Shown here piece by piece: positions 8,858 through 17,075 of a stretch of DNA of 64,000 bases (its first letter is position 1; every line of letters begins with the position of its first letter). The notes under the pieces were generated by a model, which had not been told where the DNA came from, made no database searches, and saw only the letters and a list, made by a program, of their open reading frames with translations. A program made the translations under genes and the position numbers. The DNA is taken from positions 1,364,001 to 1,428,000 of the forward strand of contig NZ_FOIU01000001.1 of the NCBI RefSeq assembly GCF_900111495.1. The letters run 5' to 3'. Source of the DNA: Chryseobacterium wanjuense (lineage in GTDB: Bacteria > Bacteroidota > Bacteroidia > Flavobacteriales > Weeksellaceae).

Positions 8858-11362
8858 TTATTTTTCTTGATTAAATTTTATTCTCTTAATTAATTTTACC
8901 ATTTCATACCAAATTACAGACAGAAAACCAACTGAGCAGCAGGTCAATAGTTGAGAAGAATGTAATGGTTCAAAACCGAAAAACGCAGCCAAAGGTTCAA
9001 TATAGATCATAACAGCTACGATGAGGATGGTAACTGAAATAATAAGTGGAACAAGATTGTTTCTGTATTTTAAGGTTGTGATTATGGAATAATAAAAAGA
9101 ACGGTTAATTAAAGTAAGAAATATATTAGCCGTGATAAGGGTACTGAAAACCATTGTTCTTACTATATTTTCATTAAACCCTTCCGCCACTGCATATTGG
9201 TAAATAAACAAAACTCCGGCTGTAATGCACAATCCCTGTATGATGCTTGTTATTAATTCTTTAGCATTAAAAAAAGTTGTGGTGAAAGGTCTTGGTTTTT
9301 GACGCATTATATTCTTTTCCACGGGTTCGTTTTCATAGATAATGGAGCAGGTAGGTCCCATGATCAGTTCGAGGAAAATGACATGAAGGGGTGTCAGAAT
9401 ATTGGGATAAATCCAGCCGAAAGTCAATGGAATAAAAACCGTCAGAATAATCGGGATATGGATTGAAATAATATATTGTATTGCTTTTTTCAGATTAGAA
9501 TATATTTTTCTTCCCATCGATATGGCAAGGGTCATTTTAGCGAGATCATCGTCTACTAAGATCAGGGAGGCGGCTTGTTTGGCAATTTCGGTGCCTTTTT
9601 TTCCCATGGCGATACCGATGTGGGCGGCTTTCAGAGCGGGGCCGTCGTTGACACCATCGCCGGTCATTGCTACGATTTCTTTTTCTGCTTTCAGGGCTTT
9701 TATGATTCTGAGTTTAGCTTCCGGAAACATTCTGGTAAAAATATTGATCTTCTTTACACAATCCTGAAACTCAGCATCCTGCATTTTCATCAGTTCTTCT
9801 CCCGTAATGCTTTTTTCATGCCCCTGAAATCCTATTTGGCGGGCTATTGCCATAGTAGTATCTGAGTTGTCCCCTGTTATTATTTTCACAGAAATTCCTG
9901 CCTGGTAAAAGTCTTTCAGCACCTCCTGCATATTCTTCTTTGGAGGATCGTAGAATGCAACAAGACCTTTATAATCAAATATAAATTCCTGCTGATGCTC
10001 AGGAAAATTGTTCCCTGAAAAATCTGCAACTCCTACTCCCAATACCCTGTAACCTTGGGTTGTGAAATGTTTGATAGCCGTTCTTATATTTTCTTTTTCT
10101 TCAGGGTTAAGGTTAGAAATCTCCATAAATGCTTCCGGAGCACCTTTGGCCGCAATGATTCTTTTTCCGGTCTGATCTTCAAAAATATGGGTCATCATCG
10201 GTGGTTTGCCATCGAGGGGATATTCATGAATCATTTTAAAATAAGGACGCATATCTTCGGAAAAATGTTTTCCATAAGTTTCATGCAAAGCTTTTTCCAT
10301 CGGGTCAAAAGGAATCGGTTCACTCGCCCACATTGCGATCTCCAACAGTTTTTTTTCTTCTGCAGTGGATATCTCATCCGGTTGCAGTTCTTTTTGGGTA
10401 GAAATCACGAAAAGATTGGCCAAAGTCATTTCATTTTCGGTAAGAGTTCCGGTTTTATCTGTACAGATAATGCTGGCGCTACCGAGTGTTTCTATGGTTT
10501 TCATTTGTTTTACAATGATTCCCATTTTCATCAGGCGCCACGATCCCAGTGCCATGAATGTTGTAAACGCCACGGGAATTTCTTCGGGCAGGATACTCAT
10601 GGCCAGTGTGAGAGCTTTTAACAGACTGTCTATTACTTCATGAGATCGTAAATAATTCATGACCCAGACTGCTGCGAAAACGACAGACCCTACAATCACC
10701 ATTTTTTTCACAAAATCATTGATCTGTACTTCTAAAGGGCTTTTTTCATCCTTAATATTTTCAAGGCTTTTTCCTATTTTTCCGAGTTTGGTTTTGTTGC
10801 CGATTTCTGTTACCGTTGCTATAGCCAGTCCGCTTGCGACGATGGTTCCGGAATAGACGAGATGGTCTTCGGAGTTTTTATCTTTGTATACTGAAAAAGA
10901 TTCTCCGGTAAGTATCGATTCATTAACTGAAAAATCGTTGGAATGCACAATGATTCCATCTGCAGTGATGAGGTCTCCTTCTTCTATCATGATGCTGTCT
11001 CCTACCACCACATCTTCTGTTTTGATCTGTTGTACATCACCATTTCGGATCACTTTGCAGCTCGGCTGGGTAAATGTTTTCAGCTTTTCAAGGGCGTTGC
11101 GGCTTCTGGATTCCTGATATAATGAAATGGCAGAAACCAGGATAATGGCAAAGGCAAGAAATAACCCGTCATCGAATTGATTATTAATAAAATATAAAAA
11201 AGAGGCTACCAGTAGTAAAATCACCATCGGTTCTTTGATAATTCCTTTCAGGGAACGAAAAAAAGGATTTTCCTTTTTGTATTCGAGCCTGTTGTATCCA
11301 TATTCTTTTCTTGAAGAAATTACCTGCTGGTCTGTGAGTCCGGATATCTTGAAATCATGCAT
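8858..11362 (-). CDS. Cation-translocating P-type ATPase, PEEIP subtype
   Basis: The 834-residue protein has the actuator motif TGES near residue 150, the phosphorylation motif DKTGTLT near 300 and the hinge motif GDGVNDGPALK near 570. No N-terminal metal-binding domain is present. The M4 motif is LPEEIPVAFT, where calcium pumps have PEGL, sodium/potassium pumps PEGL, proton pumps PxGLP and soft-metal pumps CPC. The membrane topology (M1-M4, then six more C-terminal helices) is of the P2/P3 type. The ion cannot be read from the motif. The gene is convergent with the DASS transporter and has a Crp/Fnr-like palindrome about 96 bp upstream of its start, though the spacing to a -7 box fits the divergent small gene better. 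Confidence 0.92.
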   Translation of the reverse strand: MHDFKISGLTDQQVISSRKEYGYNRLEYKKENPFFRSLKGIIKEPMVILLLVASFLYFINNQFDDGLFLAFAIILVSAISLYQESRSRNALEKLKTFTQPSCKVIRNGDVQQIKTEDVVVGDSIMIEEGDLITADGIIVHSNDFSVNESILTGESFSVYKDKNSEDHLVYSGTIVASGLAIATVTEIGNKTKLGKIGKSLENIKDEKSPLEVQINDFVKKMVIVGSVVFAAVWVMNYLRSHEVIDSLLKALTLAMSILPEEIPVAFTTFMALGSWRLMKMGIIVKQMKTIETLGSASIICTDKTGTLTENEMTLANLFVISTQKELQPDEISTAEEKKLLEIAMWASEPIPFDPMEKALHETYGKHFSEDMRPYFKMIHEYPLDGKPPMMTHIFEDQTGKRIIAAKGAPEAFMEISNLNPEEKENIRTAIKHFTTQGYRVLGVGVADFSGNNFPEHQQEFIFDYKGLVAFYDPPKKNMQEVLKDFYQAGISVKIITGDNSDTTMAIARQIGFQGHEKSITGEELMKMQDAEFQDCVKKINIFTRMFPEAKLRIIKALKAEKEIVAMTGDGVNDGPALKAAHIGIAMGKKGTEIAKQAASLILVDDDLAKMTLAISMGRKIYSNLKKAIQYIISIHIPIILTVFIPLTFGWIYPNILTPLHVIFLELIMGPTCSIIYENEPVEKNIMRQKPRPFTTTFFNAKELITSIIQGLCITAGVLFIYQYAVAEGFNENIVRTMVFSTLITANIFLTLINRSFYYSIITTLKYRNNLVPLIISVTILIVAVMIYIEPLAAFFGFEPLHSSQLLTCCSVGFLSVIWYEMVKLIKRIKFNQEK

Positions 11363-11457
11363 ATGTATTATTTTAGAGGGAACTTGCGCTGTATAGTAAA
11401 GTTACTGCAATTAAATAATAATCGTATCATTTTCAAATGATTTAAATTAACTTTCCG

Positions 11458-11473
11458 TATGATCCTGGTCATA
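11458..11473. promoter_or_regulatory. Crp/Fnr-type palindromic site (copy 1 of 4)
   Basis: TATGATCCTGGTCATA fits TATGAYYNNRRTCATR. On the plus strand a -7-like box TAGCTTTA (11495-11502) begins 21 bp downstream, the same spacing as at the other three copies. This orientation would drive the small gene at 11646 with a leader of about 140 bases. On the minus strand the site lies upstream of the P-type ATPase, but no good -7 box is at that distance there. Confidence 0.6.
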
Positions 11474-11645
11474 TGAGTATCAGTATTTTAGGCATAGCTT
11501 TAATGCTTCAAAGACTTATCTTAAAATATTGGAACCGAAAAATGTATATTGTGGAAAACTTAATGTTAAAATTGTGTAATAAAAAATATATTGGTAACTA
11601 AATTGCATAAGTCTTATTAATTAAACTATTAAAAATTAAAAAGCT

Positions 11646-11864
11646 ATGAATATTTCTTACTATGATTTTAAAAATCTACCCAATCAGGAGCAATGCAATG
11701 TTGTCATGAATGAAGGACGTGTGATGAACGAAACAATTTCCGATACTTTAAAATATGTATTGTATGAAGTTTCTTATTTTACCGTTGAAATCATTTATAA
11801 CATGAAAAACAATAAAATCGAGGGAATGAATGTGTTTCAGAATAAATCTGCTTATTCTAATTGA
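11646..11864 (+). CDS. Small hypothetical protein, 72 residues
   Basis: I do not recognise this protein. It has 72 residues, two cysteine-free halves apart from QEQCNVVMNEG, and many Asn and Tyr (MNISYYDFKNLPNQEQ). No signal peptide or membrane helix is visible, so it is probably cytoplasmic. The A-rich start context (TTAAAAAGCT before ATG) and the upstream Crp/Fnr-like site with a -7 box support a real gene. Its stop codon ends one base before the stop of the convergent exonuclease III gene. It may be a small stress-induced protein under Crp/Fnr control. Confidence 0.65.
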   Translation: MNISYYDFKNLPNQEQCNVVMNEGRVMNETISDTLKYVLYEVSYFTVEIIYNMKNNKIEGMNVFQNKSAYSN

Positions 11865-12638
11865 TTATTTAAGCAGTTCTATCCAGACAGGAGCATGATC
11901 ACTACTCTTTTCCCAACCTCGCACATGTTTATCCACGCCGCCCGATTTCAGACGGGAAGTGAGATATGGGCTTAATAAAATATGATCCAGCCTTATGCCT
12001 GCATTTCGGTCATAGGCTTTGTATAAGTAATCCCAGAAGGTATAGATAACTTCGTCCGGATATAAAGTTCGGAGAGAATCCAGCCAGCCTTTTTTCATGA
12101 GATCCTCATACGCTTTTCTTACTTCAATCCTGTACAACGCATCATTTTCCCAACGTTCGGGTTTATAGACATCCATCGCAGTCGGAATAATATTAAAATC
12201 ACCGATAATAATCGCCGGAAGCTCCATTTTTATCAGTTCATCAGTTCGTTTTTTTAATCTTTTGATCCAGCTTAATTTATAATCGAATTTCGGCCCCGGA
12301 TACGGATTTCCATTGGGAAGATAAAGGCAGCAAATCACCATCTGATCGATAATGGCTTCGATGTATCGGCTCTGGACATCTTCATCATCTCCGGGTAAAG
12401 TATTCTGAACTTCCACAATCTCATGATTTTTTGAAAGAATCGCAACTCCATTCCAGCTTTTTTGTCCCTTCCAGATAGCCTGATAACCGGCATCATTGAT
12501 TTCCTTTATTGGAAAACGTTCCTGCGGGGCTTTCAGTTCCTGAAGACAAACGATATCCGGCTCTGCTTCCTTTAGCCATTGAAGTAAAACCGGCAGCCGC
12601 CCATTCACTCCGTTTACATTATAAGTTGCTATTTTCAT
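11865..12638 (-). CDS. xthA: Exodeoxyribonuclease III
   Basis: A 257-residue exonuclease-endonuclease-phosphatase fold protein of the ExoIII/AP endonuclease family. Motifs include TYNVNGVNGR at the N-terminus (metal and phosphate binding), CLQELKAP with the catalytic Glu, GDFNIIPTAMDV, RLDHILLSP and the C-terminal SDHAPVWIEL with the catalytic Asp-His pair. The family cleaves DNA at abasic sites and removes 3' blocking groups after oxidative damage. Length matches E. coli XthA (268). It stands alone, transcribed toward the 72-residue small gene. Confidence 0.94.
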   Translation of the reverse strand: MKIATYNVNGVNGRLPVLLQWLKEAEPDIVCLQELKAPQERFPIKEINDAGYQAIWKGQKSWNGVAILSKNHEIVEVQNTLPGDDEDVQSRYIEAIIDQMVICCLYLPNGNPYPGPKFDYKLSWIKRLKKRTDELIKMELPAIIIGDFNIIPTAMDVYKPERWENDALYRIEVRKAYEDLMKKGWLDSLRTLYPDEVIYTFWDYLYKAYDRNAGIRLDHILLSPYLTSRLKSGGVDKHVRGWEKSSDHAPVWIELLK

Positions 12639-12787
12639 GACTATTCCTGTTTATTTTCAAAAGGCAATAATTATTCCATGTGATGAATAAAAGATGATGT
12701 GAAATTTTTACTATTAATTAAAACTTTGTGGCATAATTTATTCATTAACAAGATAAGAAAGATTTAGTTAAAATTTAAATTCACTTT

Positions 12788-13015
12788 ATGAACTATAACG
12801 AAGCCCAACAATATAAAAAAGAAGCATTGCAAAAAGCAGATGAATCTGTACTGCAGAATTTCCATATCATCATCACCCCCGCTATCACAGACGAAAGCGC
12901 AAAATATATTGAAGATTTCTTAAAAAATCCTGATAAGTTTAATGATGAAAGCTGCAAAAAATACAGCTCCGACGGAGAGTTTGAAGTGGTAAGTTTTAAA
13001 AAAGAAAATGAATAA
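12788..13015 (+). CDS. Small hypothetical protein, 75 residues
   Basis: I do not recognise this family. The product has 75 residues and is mostly helical and charged (MNYNEAQQYKKEALQKADES, then a conserved-looking HIIITPAITDESAKYIEDF). No signal peptide or membrane segment is seen. It reads like a soluble cytoplasmic protein with coding-like amino acid composition and an ATG after an AT-rich stretch. It lies between exonuclease III and the DUF892 stress protein and may belong to the same stress set. Confidence 0.7.
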   Translation: MNYNEAQQYKKEALQKADESVLQNFHIIITPAITDESAKYIEDFLKNPDKFNDESCKKYSSDGEFEVVSFKKENE

Positions 13016-13161
13016 AAAAGCCATCAAAAGAGTTGATGACTTTTAATGATATTGAATAGAATGATGAAACTTTAGATACCACATTTTTCTATTTATGTCT
13101 AAGATGGTCTTATAGTTGTAGATTATTCACCAATCAAAACAATCACTAAAATATATTCATT

Positions 13162-13746
13162 ATGGAAACGAAAACACCAACCAAAAATGCGACTGCAAAG
13201 AAACCTGCAGCGACAAAAACAGCATCCAAAGCAACGGCAAAGACTCCGGCTAAAAAGAATGCTGCCAAAGAATTGAAAGACCTGTTTGAAGATTCGCTGA
13301 AAGACATCTATTGGGCAGAAAAAGCCTTGGTAAAAGCTTTACCGACAATGATGAAAAACGCTACTGACGCCAAACTGAAAGCTGCCATTGAAAAACATAT
13401 CGCAGAAACAGAAACACACGTTCAGAGACTGGAGCAATGCTTCAGTGCATTGGGGAAAAAAGCGCAGGCAAAAAAATGCGATGCTATGCAGGGATTATTG
13501 GATGAAGGGAAAAGTATCATGCAGGAAACAGAACCGGGAGCTGTAAGAGATGTAGGAATTATCGCTGCGGCGCAGAAAGTAGAACATTACGAAATCGCTA
13601 CTTATGGGACATTGGCGGCATATGCAAAGGTTTTAAAAGAAGATGAATGTCTCAAAAACCTTCTCGCTACGCTAAATGAAGAGAAAAAATGCGATGAATC
13701 ATTAACAAAAGTTGCCGACACCGCGCTGAACACTCAGGCGATGTAA
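13162..13746 (+). CDS. DUF892 (YciE/YciF-like) ferritin-like protein with lysine/alanine-rich N-terminal tail
   Basis: The protein has 194 residues. Residues about 1-35 are a basic, low-complexity tail made of Lys, Ala, Thr and Pro (KKPAATKTASKATAKTPAKK), resembling histone H1 or the DNA-binding tails of some Dps proteins. From about residue 36 a DUF892 four-helix domain follows: KELKDLFEDSLKDIYWAEKA, then KHIAETETHVQRLEQCF with ExxxH-type metal ligands, then KVEHYEIATYGTLAAYAK. YciF-type proteins are di-iron ferritin-like stress proteins of unclear reaction. The tail would let this one bind nucleic acid; that is inference. A strong terminator follows 16 bp after the stop. Confidence 0.92.
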   Translation: METKTPTKNATAKKPAATKTASKATAKTPAKKNAAKELKDLFEDSLKDIYWAEKALVKALPTMMKNATDAKLKAAIEKHIAETETHVQRLEQCFSALGKKAQAKKCDAMQGLLDEGKSIMQETEPGAVRDVGIIAAAQKVEHYEIATYGTLAAYAKVLKEDECLKNLLATLNEEKKCDESLTKVADTALNTQAM

Positions 13747-13762
13747 ACAACGATTTGATACG

Positions 13763-13791
13763 AAAAAAGAGACCGATGAGGTCTCTTTTTT
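13763..13791. terminator. Bidirectional rho-independent terminator
   Basis: A perfect 12-bp stem (AAAAAAGAGACC / GGTCTCTTTTTT) with a GATGA loop. It has A-run and T-run on either side and lies between the convergent DUF892 gene and the esterase gene. Confidence 0.92.
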
Positions 13792-13808
13792 ATTTTATGA
13801 TGTCTAAA

Positions 13809-14858
13809 TTATTTAGAAAATAATGCTCTTTTTAAGGTTGATGCGGCATCCAGAACAGATTCTTTTACAGCAGGGATGTGAGCCAGCGGATTCAGCATTC
13901 CGTAGTCGTGGATGAATCCTTTGTATTCTGTAACGGTTGTCGGTACTCCCGCTTCATCCAGTTTTCTGCCGTAGGCTACACCTTCATCATGCAAAATATC
14001 ATTTTCTGCAACCTGAACCAAAGCCGGAGGTAAGTCTTTCAATTCTTCCAAAGACGCCTGTAAAGGGGATGCATATTTGTTTTTGCGTTCATTAAGGTCG
14101 GGTAAATAATTGTCCCACATCCATTTCATCAACGGTGTTGTAAGAAATCTTTCCTGAGCAAATTTTGTATAGGATTCTCTGCTGAAATCAGCATCTGTAA
14201 CCGGCCATAGAAGAATTTGCTGTGATATTTTCGGTCCGTTTTTATCTTTAGCGATCAAAGCGACTACAGCAGCCATATTTCCGCCAACGCTGTTTCCTAC
14301 TACTGCGAGTTTGCTTGCGTTCACTCCTATTTCTTTGCCGTTCTGGGCTACCCATTTTGTTGCGGCGTAAGCCTGATTGATCGCTACAGGAAATCTCGCT
14401 TCAGGTGATGGTGTATAATCAGGAAAAACTGCTACAGCACCACTGTTGACCACCAAATCTCTTACTAATCTTTTATGAGTAGGATAATCTCCTAGAACCC
14501 AGCCTCCACCGTGGAAAAACATGAATACCGGAAGTCCTGCTTTGGCACCTTTTGGTTTTACAATGTGGATTTTTATGGTTTGTCCGTCCTGGGTGATCGT
14601 TCTTTCTGATTCTTCAATATCTGAATAGTCAAAATTGACAGATTTTTGTGCTCCTACCAAAACTAATCTTGCATCTTTCGGAGATAAGGTTTCTAATGGT
14701 TTTCCGTCTCCGCTGTTTAAGACTTTTAAAAATGCTCTGATTTCTTTGGAAATGTTAGGGTCTTGGGATGCAGGATTTTGTTGAGCAAATGCATTTGAAT
14801 TTAAGCTAAAAAATGTCATTGCTGATAATGCGATACCTTTAATAAATGTTGTTCTCAT
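13809..14858 (-). CDS. Secreted alpha/beta hydrolase, HSL-type esterase
   Basis: The 349-residue product has a cleavable signal peptide (MRTTFIKGIALSAMTFFSL, ending ANAFAQ-like at NAFAQQ). It has the hormone-sensitive-lipase oxyanion motif HGGGWVLGD and the nucleophile elbow GNSVGGN, a slight variant of the usual GDSAGG. The acid (AENDILHDEG) and His (GFIHDYGML) complete the triad. It should hydrolyse short-chain esters in the periplasm. The frame is open to 14936, but a perfect -7 box (14901-14908) lies inside that extension, so the ATG at 14858 was chosen. It is a separate unit from the cupin and epoxide hydrolase genes upstream. Confidence 0.92.
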   Translation of the reverse strand: MRTTFIKGIALSAMTFFSLNSNAFAQQNPASQDPNISKEIRAFLKVLNSGDGKPLETLSPKDARLVLVGAQKSVNFDYSDIEESERTITQDGQTIKIHIVKPKGAKAGLPVFMFFHGGGWVLGDYPTHKRLVRDLVVNSGAVAVFPDYTPSPEARFPVAINQAYAATKWVAQNGKEIGVNASKLAVVGNSVGGNMAAVVALIAKDKNGPKISQQILLWPVTDADFSRESYTKFAQERFLTTPLMKWMWDNYLPDLNERKNKYASPLQASLEELKDLPPALVQVAENDILHDEGVAYGRKLDEAGVPTTVTEYKGFIHDYGMLNPLAHIPAVKESVLDAASTLKRALFSK

Positions 14859-14900
14859 AATAAATAGATTTTTAATTATTTTTTGTTGATTTCTATGAGA

Positions 14901-14908
14901 CAAAGGTA
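14901..14908 (-). promoter_or_regulatory. -7 box of the esterase promoter
   Basis: On the minus strand this reads TACCTTTG, an exact TAnnTTTG match, 43 bases upstream of the chosen start. The expected -33 TTTG is only weakly matched. Confidence 0.55.
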
Positions 14909-15029
14909 TGGCGTATTGCAATCCGATATAAAGCATAAAAGTGCTTTATTGTTGTACTTTTTTCCTTTTTTGGTTAAGTTTTTAATGAGTTTAAATAAAC
15001 TTTTTAAATAAATAATAATTATTGAATTT

Positions 15030-15254
15030 CTACTGCTGATTATTTTTCCTGAAAAGATACGCTACGAACTGCTGTACCTTAGGACCTATGAAAAAGATCA
15101 CAGGAATGATAATAATGTAAGCCATTGCCCATGATTTTAGCCATTTTTCAAAGAAATTTTCGATATATCCTACATTAATGCTGATTAACGTAAATGAAAT
15201 AATACCTGTCGTGATGAAGCCCATGATGAACGCTCCGGCTATTCTCTGTTTCAT
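15030..15254 (-). CDS. DUF2798 small membrane protein
   Basis: The 74-residue product is two hydrophobic helices (GAFIMGFITTGIISFTLISI and AMAYIIIIPVIFFIG) joined by a short loop, ending in a basic tail. This layout and the opening KQRIAGAFIMGFITTG fit the DUF2798 family of two-helix inner membrane proteins, whose function is unknown. It lies 27 bp after the cupin gene on the same strand and is probably co-transcribed with it. Confidence 0.8.
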   Translation of the reverse strand: MKQRIAGAFIMGFITTGIISFTLISINVGYIENFFEKWLKSWAMAYIIIIPVIFFIGPKVQQFVAYLFRKNNQQ

Positions 15255-15280
15255 AACTTTTTAATAATAAAATTTTAATG

Positions 15281-15691
15281 CTATTTCTTCATGACAAGCA
15301 GCTGCTTTCCTTTCTGTACAATATATGTTGCGAGTTCGCTGGCTTTGCTGTTGCCTATATTTTTAGCAGAATGATTTTTTCCTGCCGGAATAAAAAGGAC
15401 TTCTCCTCCTTTCAGAATGACAGGTTTTTCACCTTCGATCTGATATTCAAAAGTTCCTTCCAGCACATAGATTACCTCTTCACCCGGATGCGAATGCATT
15501 CCGAAGGAAGTGCCTGTTTCAAAATCAATTCTTGCCTGAATGGTTTCATATCCTGAAGCCTGTAAGTCATATCTCTGAAGATTTGTTCGTGTAATTCCCG
15601 TTTGTTGCGAGAAACTTTTTACAGGGATAAAATAGATAGCTATACAAAGAATGTAAATCGCTTTAATGATTAATTTGTTTAAAAATTTCAT
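15281..15691 (-). CDS. Exported cupin-domain protein
   Basis: The 136-residue protein has an N-terminal hydrophobic signal or anchor (IYILCIAIYFIPVKSFSQ). A single cupin_2 domain follows, with the metal motif HSHPGEEVIYVLEG and the second motif PAGKNHSAKN. Two or three His plus one Glu would bind a divalent metal. Such exported cupins are often dioxygenases or binding proteins, but the substrate is unknown. It follows the epoxide hydrolase after a terminator-like hairpin and precedes the DUF2798 gene. Confidence 0.87.
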   Translation of the reverse strand: MKFLNKLIIKAIYILCIAIYFIPVKSFSQQTGITRTNLQRYDLQASGYETIQARIDFETGTSFGMHSHPGEEVIYVLEGTFEYQIEGEKPVILKGGEVLFIPAGKNHSAKNIGNSKASELATYIVQKGKQLLVMKK

Positions 15692-15709
15692 TTCTTCTTT
15701 ATTAAGGTT

Positions 15710-15746
15710 AAAAAAAATAAGGGCAGCAGCAATATCCGTTGCCCTT
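15710..15746 (-). terminator. Terminator after the epoxide hydrolase gene
   Basis: On the minus strand AAGGGCA (from 15746) pairs with TGCCCTT, followed by an A then a run of eight T. It lies between the epoxide hydrolase stop and the cupin start, so the cupin probably has its own promoter or depends on read-through. Confidence 0.7.
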
Positions 15747-15755
15747 TTATTGGTA

Positions 15756-17042
15756 TTATCGTACTGATTTGAAAGCGGCTCTCAATTCTTCTGAGAAAAG
15801 CTGAGGGTGTTCCCAAGCTGCGAAGTGACCGCCTCTGTCCACTTCATGGAAATAAACCAGATTTTTATATGCTCGTTTTGCCCAGCTCTCCGGAGATGCA
15901 TATACATCTTTCGGGAAGGTTGTCACGGCAACCGGAATCGTGATTTTGTCAGACTGCATCATTCCTGCACTGATGATGCTGATATTTCTGTTTTCCCAAT
16001 AGATCTGAGCTGCGGAAGAAGCAGAATTTGTCAACCAGTATAATGAGATATCATCCAAAACCTGATCTCTTGTCGGCAACTGTTTCGGATCTTTTCCGAA
16101 AGACCATTCATCGAAGCCCGGGTGTAGGAAGATCCATCCTGCAAGTCCAACAGGAGAGTCTGAGATAGAATAGCTTACGCCCTGCGGTCTTCCTTCCATT
16201 GTTGTTTTGTAGATAAAGCCCCCTGTTTTGATGGCATTGTTTAATTGTTCAAAAGCGGCACGTTCTTTTTGCGAAAAGCTTTCCGGTACTGTATTTCCAC
16301 CTAGAGCCATTCCCGCTTCGTTGGGTAATGTCGCAGGAAGATTGCTGTGAATTGCCAATAATCCCTGAGGAGCCTGTAAAGCCATTGAGTGAACAATTCC
16401 CGCACCCCAGTCACCGCCTTGTGCTACATAATTTTTATAGCCCAGACGTTTCATTAAGACAATCCATGCTTTTGCAATACGGTCGTTGCCCCAACCTTCT
16501 ACCGCAGGTTTACCCGAAAACCCAAAACCGGGCAATGAAGGGATCACAATATCAAATGCATCTTCGGCTTTTCCTCCGTAGGCCGTAGGATTTGTTAATG
16601 GTTCTATCACTCCCATGAATTCGAATACAGATCCCGGCCAGCCATGACTTAGAATCAGTGGCATCGCGTTTTTATGTTTTGATTTTACGTGGATAAAGTG
16701 AATGTCTATTCCGTCTATTTTAGTTTTAAACTGAGGGTACGAATTTAATCTTGCTTCAGCTTTTTTCCAGTCGTAGCTTGTTCCCCAATATTGGGCGAGT
16801 TCCTGCATTTTGGCAAGTTTTGCCCCTTGCTTTTCATCATTTACCAATTCTTTGGAAGGCCATCTTGTCTGTAAAATGCGCTGGCGAAGGTCTTTCACTT
16901 CAGCATCTGAAATATTTACTTTAAATGGCCGGATGGTTTCATCATTTTTTAATTCTGTTTTATTTTGAGCTGAAGCAATGGCAAATTGTACCATTAATGC
17001 TCCTGTGAATAATAATCGGGAGAGATTGTTTATTGTTTTCAT
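15756..17042 (-). CDS. Exported epoxide hydrolase
   Basis: The 428-residue protein has a signal peptide (LLFTGALMVQFAIASAQ). It has the epoxide hydrolase N-terminal domain (FKVNISDAEVKDLRQRILQT) and the alpha/beta-hydrolase core. The oxyanion motif is HGWPGSVFEF and the nucleophile Asp sits in QGGDWGAG, a microsomal-type epoxide hydrolase elbow. The late His is in VDRGGHFAAWEHP. It would open epoxides to diols in the periplasm. It lies 33 bp after the nitrilase gene and is probably controlled by the same TetR operator. Confidence 0.93.
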   Translation of the reverse strand: MKTINNLSRLLFTGALMVQFAIASAQNKTELKNDETIRPFKVNISDAEVKDLRQRILQTRWPSKELVNDEKQGAKLAKMQELAQYWGTSYDWKKAEARLNSYPQFKTKIDGIDIHFIHVKSKHKNAMPLILSHGWPGSVFEFMGVIEPLTNPTAYGGKAEDAFDIVIPSLPGFGFSGKPAVEGWGNDRIAKAWIVLMKRLGYKNYVAQGGDWGAGIVHSMALQAPQGLLAIHSNLPATLPNEAGMALGGNTVPESFSQKERAAFEQLNNAIKTGGFIYKTTMEGRPQGVSYSISDSPVGLAGWIFLHPGFDEWSFGKDPKQLPTRDQVLDDISLYWLTNSASSAAQIYWENRNISIISAGMMQSDKITIPVAVTTFPKDVYASPESWAKRAYKNLVYFHEVDRGGHFAAWEHPQLFSEELRAAFKSVR

Positions 17043-17075
17043 TTTGTTTGTTTAAATAATTTTGATTTTTAAATA

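Noticed and set aside
10055..10621. A 188-residue open frame on plus, opposite the P-type ATPase
   Set aside because: It lies wholly inside the ATPase gene, and its translation is rich in Phe, Cys and His as expected for a shadow frame.
11503..11601. A 32-residue frame on plus between the Crp/Fnr-type site and the small gene at 11646
   Set aside because: Lys/Asn/Leu-rich composition expected from AT-rich DNA; no start context or similarity to support it.
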